Below are positions 57,632-64,000 of a stretch of DNA of 64,000 bases, piece by piece. Position 1 is the first letter of the stretch. The number at the start of each line of letters is the position of its first letter. Where the stretch lies: contig NZ_JAJAVB010000016.1 of NCBI RefSeq assembly GCF_020615385.1, positions 49,332-113,331 on the forward strand, written 5' to 3'. The translations under genes were made by a program, and so were the position numbers. The notes below the pieces were generated by a model. It was not told the origin of the DNA, ran no database searches, and saw nothing but the letters and a program-made list of their open reading frames with translations. Source of the DNA: Jiella soli (lineage in GTDB: Bacteria > Pseudomonadota > Alphaproteobacteria > Rhizobiales > Rhizobiaceae).

Positions 57632-58906
57632 ATGGATTCGCTTGCAACCCTACGGAATGATCGGCCGGGTCCGGATGCTCAGCTCGTTATTCGCACAGGG
57701 TCCCGATCGACGCGATCCGACGTGACGCGGTCCGACATGAAGCCGGGTCCGAGACTGATCATTCCGACGACGGCGGGGCCGGTCGTGATCCGCGGCGTCC
57801 GGCGCCGCCCTCGGCTGCCGGCAAGCTACATGGCGATCGCCGGGGATTTTCGTCCGCTGGCCCTGTCCGGTGATTATGACCGCTTCGTCAACGGCCCGCT
57901 GCGGCAGGTCGCGCCCGATCTGCCGGCCGTGGAACTCAGCCTCGACGGGGATCTCGATTGCGGGCGCTCCTGGGAGCTGCCGGTCCTGATCGCGCACTGC
58001 CTGGAACTGGCGGGGCTCTTGGACGAAGCGACGCCGACCCTTGTCTGGGCGACCGGCATGGTGGACGCCGATCTCGACCCGCTGCCCGCCGAATACCACC
58101 TGCCGATGAAGCTCGCCCTGAGCGAAGCCCTGTTCAGCGAGGCGCGGGCACGGGACGAACGGATCGTGATGGTCGTCCCGCCGCCGCTGACACCGGCCGA
58201 GCGCGAGGTGGTCGAGGCCTTCGCCCGCCGCTACGGCGCCGAACTCATGATCGCCGAGCGTCTTGCCGACGTCTTCGCAGCCTTTGATCTGCCGCTTCCG
58301 GGCGATGCCGGGGAGAAGCTGCCTGCCCTTGCCGGTGGAGCGGAGACGGGCGCCGATGCTGCGGAGCCGGACGGCAGGGGAAGGCGCCTTTCGCGCATCC
58401 CGACGCTGATCGCGCTGTCGCTCCTGGCGGTGACTGGCAGCGCCGGACTTGCCTATCTCGTGTTTTCCTCTGGGCTTTCCACTGAGCCAACGAACCCGGG
58501 ACATCCGCCCGAACGCGCAGAGTTCGCGGCCGGCCCGGTTCTTTCGGTGGACGGGCTTTACGCAGAGGACAGAGCGGCATGCAAGGAGCGGATTTTCTAT
58601 GGCCGGCCGCTGACGACGGAACCGGCGCTCCAGGGAGCCGACGGGCTCGTCGTCGCCTCCAGGCCCGGGCTCTGCGGCCTTCGCTTTCGCAATCTCGCCG
58701 ACGGTCCGCGGGCTCTGACGCTCGATCCGCGCCTCGCCGGCCTGGGCATTCCCGGCAATGCCTCCCTCGTCTCGGACACCGATCTCGGCGCCGGCGAAAC
58801 GACGATCTTCTTCTTCTCGCGCTCGCCGCAGGACCTCGATGCACAGGCGGTGCTGCGCGATGCGGCGTCCGGGCGGGAAGACCGGGTGACCATCCGCATT
58901 CAATGA
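57632..58906 (+). CDS. Membrane protein with a diverged Lon (S16)-like domain
   Basis: The 424-residue protein has one membrane helix (about 256-279) dividing a cytoplasmic N-terminal part from a periplasmic C-terminal domain. The N-terminal part (about 95-215) follows the Lon protease fold: DCGRSWELPVLIAHCLELAG would place Ser113 as nucleophile, VWATGMVDADLDPLP is the following strand-turn, and LPMKLALSEALF places Lys160, a Ser-Lys spacing of 47 (43 in E. coli Lon). There is no AAA+ ATPase part. The periplasmic domain has C317, RP325, C348 and RN353, and shares these spacings exactly with the next gene product. Catalysis is inferred, not shown. Confidence 0.6.
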   Translation: MDSLATLRNDRPGPDAQLVIRTGSRSTRSDVTRSDMKPGPRLIIPTTAGPVVIRGVRRRPRLPASYMAIAGDFRPLALSGDYDRFVNGPLRQVAPDLPAVELSLDGDLDCGRSWELPVLIAHCLELAGLLDEATPTLVWATGMVDADLDPLPAEYHLPMKLALSEALFSEARARDERIVMVVPPPLTPAEREVVEAFARRYGAELMIAERLADVFAAFDLPLPGDAGEKLPALAGGAETGADAAEPDGRGRRLSRIPTLIALSLLAVTGSAGLAYLVFSSGLSTEPTNPGHPPERAEFAAGPVLSVDGLYAEDRAACKERIFYGRPLTTEPALQGADGLVVASRPGLCGLRFRNLADGPRALTLDPRLAGLGIPGNASLVSDTDLGAGETTIFFFSRSPQDLDAQAVLRDAASGREDRVTIRIQ

Positions 58907-58961
58907 ACCGGCATGCCGCAACGGCCGCGTGGCGCGGTCGGCAGGAACAGGGAGAAGGCGC

Positions 58962-59669
58962 ATGACCGGCATGGGAGGACCGGCGCGGTATCGGGCCAGA
59001 ACCTGGCTCCTGACGCGCCTTGCTGCCACGTTTGCATGGACCGCGCTCGTCGCGGCGACGCCGAGCCTGGCCGAAAGCGACATCAACGCCATCCTCGGCA
59101 ACCAGCCGACAGAGGCGCCGCAGGCCGTGCAGCCGCCGGTGCAGCCGGGACCGGCGGCGACCGTGAACTCTCCGCAGATCGGCGGCGAGACCGCGGGCGC
59201 TCCGATCAGCCGGGACGGCTCGGACGAGCGGTGGGTCAAGAGCGACCACCCGCTTCGCAATCTCAGCGTCATCTCGGTGCAGCCGCTGCCCTCGGAGACC
59301 TGTCAGGATGTTCTCTTCGATATCCGCCCCTCGACCCGTGTGCGCCATGCGCCGGAGATCGGCGGAACGATTGATTTCGACCTCGGCCAGCTGTGCCTTC
59401 TCGGCATCCGCAACGAATCCGATCAGCGCACCGTGGTGGTGCGGGTGGGCGACGAACTGCGCACCATCGCGATCGTCTCCGACAGCCGGCTGAACTCCGG
59501 CATGGCGCTGGGTCCCGGCCGCGAGATCCTCGTCCCGATCCGCCCGCTCGACATCAAGGCGCTGACCATCCTGGTCGATGCGGTCTGGGACGATCAGATC
59601 GACAAGGACAATCCGACGGTCGAGTCCTTCTCGATCCACGTCACCCATCAGAGCAAACCCGGAAGCTGA
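58962..59669 (+). CDS. Secreted protein sharing the periplasmic domain of the Lon-like protein
   Basis: The 235-residue protein has a signal peptide (about 1-38, ending TPSLAES), a Pro/Gln-rich linker and a beta-rich domain (about 95-230). Key residues C114, R122-P123, C145, R150-N151 are spaced 8, 31 and 5 residues exactly as C317, R325-P326, C348, R353-N354 in the preceding membrane protein, so the two domains are homologous and the cysteines probably form a disulfide. The ATG at 58962 has GGGAGAAGG upstream. Its stop overlaps the ribosome-binding site of the protease gene that follows. No named family was recognised. Confidence 0.7.
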   Translation: MTGMGGPARYRARTWLLTRLAATFAWTALVAATPSLAESDINAILGNQPTEAPQAVQPPVQPGPAATVNSPQIGGETAGAPISRDGSDERWVKSDHPLRNLSVISVQPLPSETCQDVLFDIRPSTRVRHAPEIGGTIDFDLGQLCLLGIRNESDQRTVVVRVGDELRTIAIVSDSRLNSGMALGPGREILVPIRPLDIKALTILVDAVWDDQIDKDNPTVESFSIHVTHQSKPGS

Positions 59670-59680
59670 AGGCCGTCATC

Positions 59681-60739
59681 ATGATCGTGACGCACACCAT
59701 CCGAGGCAAGAGCGGATCTCGGCATGCGCGGGCGATGCGCCTCGCCGCTTCGCTGATTGCGCTGATCGCCGCAGCGCAGACGGCCGAGGCCGCCGACTTC
59801 CGGCTGCCGGCGAACGATTACGGCAAGGTCGTCCTGCCGGTGCACGAGTCGCTCGGCGATGCCGCCCGCGAGGTCGTCGATCGCCAGAACGTCTTCGAGC
59901 CGGTGGGCCTCCTCCGCGACGACGATCCGATCCGCCTCCTGACGCGGGCGGTGGGACGCCTCGACCTGAAGGTGGAGGAGGACGGCAAGCAGTTCCTGTC
60001 CACCTGCACGGCGACCATTGTCGAGGGCAACATGGTCCTCACCAATTATCACTGCATTCCCGGCTTCACCGGCCGCGTGCTCGAGGCCTCGATCCTGCTC
60101 GACTACTACGGGTCGGACAGCAAGACGACGCGCATTCCGGTCGAAACCATGCCGGTCGAGAAGGATCCCAAGCTCGACTATTCGCTGACCCGTCTCGCCG
60201 GGCTCGCGCCCGCCGATCTGGTGCCGGTGCCGATTTCGCATGATCACGTGCAGCCGCTGGAACGCCTGACCCTCATCCACCACCCGGCCGGCCAGCCGAA
60301 GATGATGACCTCGTTCCGCTGCTATGCCGCACCCAACCAGGGCGACGGCAAGATGCTGCGGCATCGCTGCGACACGCTGCCGGGGTCCTCCGGTGCGCTG
60401 ATCTTCGACATAAACCGCCATGTCGTCGGCCTGCACCACAGCGGCGGCCTGTCGATCAACGATCCCGCGAGCTTCAATGAAGGCTCGAACATGGGGGACA
60501 TCCTCGACGAGAGCCAATTGCTGCGTACCTCGGTCGACGCGTCGACGACCGCCGGGACGCCCGGCGTCCCCGCCGTCTCCGCTGCCGGCTCGGACCGGCC
60601 GAGCGCGGGATCGGGCGCGGCGCCGGCGACCGAGATCGTCACGGACAGCCAGCCATCGGCTCCGAGCCGGGCCGATGCGGGGACGCCGCGGCCGGGCTCG
60701 CCGGCCGATCCCCTAAACAGCATGATCGTTGGCCAATGA
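59681..60739 (+). CDS. Exported trypsin-like serine protease (S1 family)
   Basis: The 352-residue protein has a signal peptide (about 1-37, ending TAEAADF) and a chymotrypsin-fold domain (about 40-290). The triad is His124 in LTNYHCIPG, Asp166 in KLDYSLTRL and Ser237 in LPGSSGALIF, where GSSGA replaces the usual GNSGG. Two cysteine pairs are likely (STC/YHC and FRC/HRC). It resembles the stand-alone 'serine protease/trypsin-like peptidase' group, not HtrA, since there is no PDZ domain. A Ser/Ala/Pro tail of about 60 residues follows. GAAGG at 59668-59672 overlaps the previous stop, giving translational coupling. Confidence 0.82.
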   Translation: MIVTHTIRGKSGSRHARAMRLAASLIALIAAAQTAEAADFRLPANDYGKVVLPVHESLGDAAREVVDRQNVFEPVGLLRDDDPIRLLTRAVGRLDLKVEEDGKQFLSTCTATIVEGNMVLTNYHCIPGFTGRVLEASILLDYYGSDSKTTRIPVETMPVEKDPKLDYSLTRLAGLAPADLVPVPISHDHVQPLERLTLIHHPAGQPKMMTSFRCYAAPNQGDGKMLRHRCDTLPGSSGALIFDINRHVVGLHHSGGLSINDPASFNEGSNMGDILDESQLLRTSVDASTTAGTPGVPAVSAAGSDRPSAGSGAAPATEIVTDSQPSAPSRADAGTPRPGSPADPLNSMIVGQ

Positions 60740-60781
60740 GCTCCGATGCCACCTGAAATCGCTCTGGGCTTTCCACCCCTT

Positions 60782-60797
60782 TGTTGGAGTTCCAACA
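60782..60797. promoter_or_regulatory. Inverted repeat in front of the second OmpA gene
   Basis: TGTTGGA-GT-TCCAACA is a perfect 7-bp dyad with a two-base spacer, 22 bases before the OmpA ATG. It could be a regulator site or a small mRNA hairpin that controls translation. It is too short and too close to the start to be an intrinsic terminator of the protease gene. Confidence 0.4.
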
Positions 60798-60819
60798 GCA
60801 GCAACAAGGCGTAGCAATC

Positions 60820-61797
60820 ATGGCAACGATTACGCGTAGAACAAAAGGCATGGAGTATCGGGCGGTGCGGTTGGTGCTCGCGGCGCTTCTGGCGACGGCT
60901 GCACCGATCGCCACGCCACAGCTCGCCACGCCGGCTGCGGCGCAGCAGAACCATCAGATGAGCGAGCGCGCCGAGCGGATCGTGCGGTCGCTGCGGCCGG
61001 CGGCACGCAGCCGCTATTCGGACAGCGCCTATATCCAGCGGATCATCGAGATGGAGATCCCCCTGCCGCACAAGCGCGGCAGCCGGTCGGTCCGTCTGAA
61101 CTACAATCATTCGATCGATCTTGCGGTCTATTATGATTTCGACAGCGCGAAGATCACCGGCGAGACCGCTGACGTCCTCGACGATCTCGGTGCGGCGCTT
61201 GCGACGACGGAGCTCGACGGCAGCCGCTATCTCGTCGCCGGCCACACCGATTCCGCGGGTTCCGAGGGCTATAATCAGTGGCTGTCGGAGCGTCGCGCCC
61301 TCTCGGCCAAGCGCTATCTGGTCGAGCATTACCGGATCGATCCCGAACGCCTGGTGGTCGTCGGCTTCGGCGAGACGCGCCTTGCCGACCGGCGCCGGCC
61401 GAAGGACGGCATCAACCGCCGGGTCGAGATCACGCTGATCGCCGACGACTACAGCGGACCGACCTCGGAAAGCTTCCGCGCCCCCGACACAAGCTATCTG
61501 CCGCGCGGAGCGTCCGAGCCGACGGCGGAGGAACTCGGCCTCGTCGAATACGAAGGACCGTCCTCGGCCGACATCGACTGCGACGCGGCCTCCCGGCTGC
61601 AGGATCCGCGGCCGACGCGAACCGGGCTCGACGACTTCGGCAGCCGGCGTACGCCGGTGCCGTGCGGCGATCCGCCCGACGACGCTGCTGCTGCGGCGCC
61701 GGTGGCTCTGCCCCCGGTTGCGGAGCCGCAGGAACCGGTCGAGCCGGTCGAGCCGGTGAACCCTGCCGCCGGGCAGAACTCCGCGATCCAGAACTAG
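60820..61797 (+). CDS. OmpA-family protein
   Basis: The 325-residue exported protein has a signal peptide ending near PAAAQQ (about residue 42), a short helical region (MSERAERIVRSLRPAARSRYSD), then an OmpA C-terminal peptidoglycan-binding domain: IDLAVYYDFDSAKITGETADV, LVAGHTDSAGSEGYNQWLSERR, RYLVEHYRIDPERLVVVGFGE, DGINRRVEITLI. The C-terminal 110 residues contain two cysteines and a Pro/Glu repeat (EPVEPVEPV). The ATG at 60820 was chosen; MEYRAVRLVL at 60850 is an alternative. It would anchor the exported cluster products to the cell wall. It lies 80 bases after the trypsin-like gene. Confidence 0.82.
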   Translation: MATITRRTKGMEYRAVRLVLAALLATAAPIATPQLATPAAAQQNHQMSERAERIVRSLRPAARSRYSDSAYIQRIIEMEIPLPHKRGSRSVRLNYNHSIDLAVYYDFDSAKITGETADVLDDLGAALATTELDGSRYLVAGHTDSAGSEGYNQWLSERRALSAKRYLVEHYRIDPERLVVVGFGETRLADRRRPKDGINRRVEITLIADDYSGPTSESFRAPDTSYLPRGASEPTAEELGLVEYEGPSSADIDCDAASRLQDPRPTRTGLDDFGSRRTPVPCGDPPDDAAAAAPVALPPVAEPQEPVEPVEPVNPAAGQNSAIQN

Positions 61798-61901
61798 GGG
61801 AGGTGCCGTACGCCCACGCATCCTTCCCGCCAGAAAGTCGAGAGGCGACTGCCGCTCGAATCCATCGCAGCCATTGAACCTTCCCGTTTCGGAGACCCGA
61901 T

Positions 61902-62951
61902 ATGAGAATGCTTGCCAAGACTGCCGCCCTCGCCATGTTCGGCGTCGCCCTGTCCACGACCGGCGTGTTAGCGGCCACCGTGAATATCGTCGTGATGCAG
62001 GAGGACTGGGATCCCGAAAGCCTGCCGCGCAACAACCGCATCCAGAACGCCGTCCTCTCGGAGTTCAACCAGACGCTCAACGCCCCGGCCTACCAGTCGG
62101 TGCTGAAGCGCTACGGCATCGAGGGCATGGACGTCTATGACGAGACCAGCGTCTCGCTGAACTTCTACCAGCAGGATCGCCAGCGCCGGACCGACGAGGA
62201 GCTGATCTCGCTCGCCCGCACGGTCAAGAACCCGACCCTCGACGTCGTCGTTCCCTACACCCTCTATGCCCGGGCGGTGACCGATCCCTACACGCAGATC
62301 GTCAAGCTGCAGATGTCGCTCAACTACCGGGCGCTCGACGTGCGCAGCGGCCGCTTCTTCGGCGGCGACAACCTGGACATCGACACCGCTGGCGTGCCCT
62401 TCACCGGCTGTGCCACCGCCATCAACGGCACCCAGGCCGACCCGCACTGCGTGAAGGAGTTCGTCTCGCAGAACGGTGAGAAGCTCGCCCGCAATGCCGG
62501 CAACAAGCTCGCCATCCAGCTCGCCGCGCTGCTCGGCCGGAAATATTCCAGCTCGGACAGCTACGACGACTCCAGCTCGGAGAACACGGCCGCGAACGAG
62601 GCGATCGAGACCGACGTTGCGCATGCCGATCGGGGGACGATCGTCCACGAGAGGCGCTCCTCGGCCTGCGGCAACCTCCCGACCACCTATGCGGTCAAAT
62701 TCCGCGGCTTCGAGCAGCGGCAGGTGAACGCGGTCGAAGAGTACATGGCCTTCTGGAAGTGCGCGATCAACCTGAACGTCTCGGACTCCGACTTCTCCGA
62801 GGTGACGTTCCAGTACAAGACCCGCGCCGACCAGCAGCGCGTCCTGCGCAACATCCGGCTGATGCTCGAACTGATGGGCGTCGTCGCAGAACCGCAGACC
62901 ATCGGCTCGAACGAGATCGTCGTCGAGGTCCTCGGCCTGCGCGAGAATTGA
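61902..62951 (+). CDS. Secreted two-domain protein of unknown family
   Basis: The 349-residue protein has a signal peptide (about 1-24, ending GVLAA). The first domain (about 25-210) opens TVNIVVMQEDWDPESLPRNN and includes DVVVPYTLYARAV, then LQMSLNYRALDVRSGRFFGG, which looks like the CsgG/FlgT/TolB-N type of periplasmic fold. A Ser/Asp-rich linker follows. The second domain (about 250-349, YAVKFRGFEQRQVNAVEEYM) resembles a ferredoxin-like FlgT/CsgG-associated module. Five cysteines occur. The comparison is by pattern only. It is the last gene before a strong hairpin. Confidence 0.6.
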   Translation: MRMLAKTAALAMFGVALSTTGVLAATVNIVVMQEDWDPESLPRNNRIQNAVLSEFNQTLNAPAYQSVLKRYGIEGMDVYDETSVSLNFYQQDRQRRTDEELISLARTVKNPTLDVVVPYTLYARAVTDPYTQIVKLQMSLNYRALDVRSGRFFGGDNLDIDTAGVPFTGCATAINGTQADPHCVKEFVSQNGEKLARNAGNKLAIQLAALLGRKYSSSDSYDDSSSENTAANEAIETDVAHADRGTIVHERRSSACGNLPTTYAVKFRGFEQRQVNAVEEYMAFWKCAINLNVSDSDFSEVTFQYKTRADQQRVLRNIRLMLELMGVVAEPQTIGSNEIVVEVLGLREN

Positions 62952-62958
62952 GACCGGC

Positions 62959-62985
62959 GCGGCGCCTTCGACTTGAAGGCGCCGC
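62959..62985 (+). terminator. Hairpin after the two-domain secreted protein gene
   Basis: GCGGCGCCTTC (62959-62969) pairs exactly with GAAGGCGCCGC (62975-62985), an 11-bp stem with a five-base loop, eight bases after the stop. TCCCGCC follows, so there is no T-run. It may end the operon that starts at the caspase gene and leave the subtilase as a separate transcript. Confidence 0.65.
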
Positions 62986-63045
62986 TCCCGCCGCGCGGCC
63001 ACGTCGGCCCTTTCGCTCATCCCCGCTTTCCCGGAACCGATTTCG

Positions 63046-64000
63046 ATGTGCAAGGCTGAAGTCCGTTTCCCGCTCGCCGCTTCCTCCGCCGTCGTCGCCG
63101 GCCTTCGGCTGACGATCGCCTCGGCGGCGCTGACTGTCCTTCCTTTCGCGCCCGGCGCCATGGCCCAACAGAGCCGCGCCGAAGCCGCGCGGCAGATTTC
63201 CCCGACCGCCGCCCCGGCGCTGAAGACCCCCGCCGTCCGGCTGATCGATCCGACCCGCGTCATCGTCACCCTGAAGCCGGGGGCGAGCCACGAAAGCCTC
63301 GTGACCGAAATGAACCGGCGCAAGGAATCGGCCGGCGGCGCTCTCGACCAGGCGACTGCCGCGGTCGCCGCCATGCGCCGCCAGTCCGGCCAGAGTTTCG
63401 TGCTGCCGCTCACCGCCGGCCAACGCGAAGCCAATATCGCCGTGCGGCCCGTCGCGGTCGCCGCGACCGGCGGTGATTTCTCCTCCGCGCTCGACGCGCG
63501 CGCCTCCCAGATGGTCGAGGCGCTGCGCCGCATGCCCGAGGTCGCGGCGGTCGAACCGAGCGTCATGTGGTTTCCGACGCAGGCGAACCCGGCCGATGCC
63601 ATGAATGCCCTGATCGAGGGGTCCACTGCTCCCAGAGGCGGCCGCGTCATCGCCGATACGCCGGATTCCGGTTCGATCGACGCCATCGTGGGAGCACCGC
63701 CGGCCCGCAATCCCGTCCCGGCGCTTGCCGTGACGCCCCAGGCGCTTCCGGACGATCCGCTGCTGCCGCTGCAATGGGCGCTGAAGACCAATGCGAGCGC
63801 CGTCACGAACGATGCGCTGCCGGGAGGAAGTGGCTTCGTCGCCCATGCGGGCCTCAGCGGCTCGGCGAACCAGGCGGCGCCGGTCGTCGCGATCATCGAC
63901 ACCGGCCTCGTGAAGAGCCATCAGGACCTTGCTACGGGCGAGGTCCTCCCAGGCTACGACTTCATCACGCTGCCCTTCGTCGCCAATGACGGCGACGGCC
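63046..64000 (+). CDS. Subtilisin-like (S8) protease, cut by the window end
   Basis: The frame from the ATG at 63046 stays open to base 64000, giving 318 residues of a longer protein. A signal peptide ends near GAMAQQ (about residue 43). A propeptide-like region follows (RVIVTLKPGASHESLVTEM, then VAAVEPSVMW), then DDPLLPLQWAL, the usual junction to an S8 catalytic domain, and VVAIIDTGLV with the catalytic Asp285. LPGYDFI and NDGDG match the secreted alphaproteobacterial and xanthomonad subtilases. The catalytic His and Ser, and any C-terminal anchor or autotransporter domain, lie beyond the window. Confidence 0.85.
   Translation, partial: MCKAEVRFPLAASSAVVAGLRLTIASAALTVLPFAPGAMAQQSRAEAARQISPTAAPALKTPAVRLIDPTRVIVTLKPGASHESLVTEMNRRKESAGGALDQATAAVAAMRRQSGQSFVLPLTAGQREANIAVRPVAVAATGGDFSSALDARASQMVEALRRMPEVAAVEPSVMWFPTQANPADAMNALIEGSTAPRGGRVIADTPDSGSIDAIVGAPPARNPVPALAVTPQALPDDPLLPLQWALKTNASAVTNDALPGGSGFVAHAGLSGSANQAAPVVAIIDTGLVKSHQDLATGEVLPGYDFITLPFVANDGDG

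Overview
The window comes from a high-G+C alphaproteobacterium, most likely a member of the Hyphomicrobiales (Rhizobiales). The evidence is the imuA-imuB-dnaE2 mutagenesis cassette, a Mic60-type gene between hemD and hemY, CtrA-type TTAA-N7-TTAA boxes in front of ftsK, an inverted-repeat operator in front of metH, LeuD of rhizobial type, and many small alphaproteobacterial families (DUF1289, DUF1737, DUF3072, DUF2459). No rRNA, tRNA, insertion sequence, prophage or CRISPR array was seen.

Layout. 1-6.5 kb: the 3' part of imuA, then imuB and dnaE2 (SOS translesion synthesis) and a small metallopeptidase-fold gene. 6.5-8.8 kb: minus-strand genes (DUF2459, a small conserved protein, DUF1737, a CitE-like lyase). 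9.2-14.1 kb: leuD, a membrane protein, an RHH regulator, glyoxalase I, and a Tat-exported small subunit plus GMC dehydrogenase pair. 14.4-20.3 kb: ftsK, lolA, a fluoroacetate-dehalogenase-like hydrolase (minus) and xthA. 20.3-24.8 kb: a cNMP-binding protein, a CenR-like response regulator, an L,D-transpeptidase-fold protein and a YdeP-type molybdoenzyme. 24.9-31.3 kb: DUF1761, an ETFB-type lysine methyltransferase, an MFS permease, DUF3072, a cysteine-rich ORFan, EVE, YciI, gpsA and tsaD. 31.6-38.7 kb: hemC-hemD-mic60-hemY-terB-GATase on the plus strand. 38.7-47.9 kb: Uma2, metH, a secreted MliC-domain protein, DUF1289, a methyltransferase, and an HxlR/FMN-reductase divergent pair.

48.4-64 kb is the accessory part and the most interesting region. 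At least eleven plus-strand genes run together to the window edge: a secreted di-haem oxidoreductase, an OmpA-family protein, a large exported caspase-like protein with cysteine-pair repeats, two cytoplasmic proteins of unknown family, a membrane protein whose cytoplasmic part looks like a diverged Lon (S16) Ser-Lys domain, a secreted protein sharing the periplasmic domain of that membrane protein, an exported trypsin-like protease, a second OmpA protein, a two-domain secreted protein, and a subtilase cut by the window end. Four protease folds (C14, S16-like, S1, S8) and two peptidoglycan-binding proteins in one set of co-directional genes suggest an undescribed envelope-located proteolytic system. 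Whether it acts in conflict, surface processing or stress response cannot be decided from sequence.

Elsewhere the genes are mostly housekeeping: haem synthesis and cristae-type membrane shaping (hem cluster), tRNA t6A and phospholipid precursor synthesis (tsaD-gpsA), methionine synthesis (metH), chromosome segregation (ftsK), lipoprotein traffic (lolA) and DNA repair (xthA, imuAB-dnaE2).
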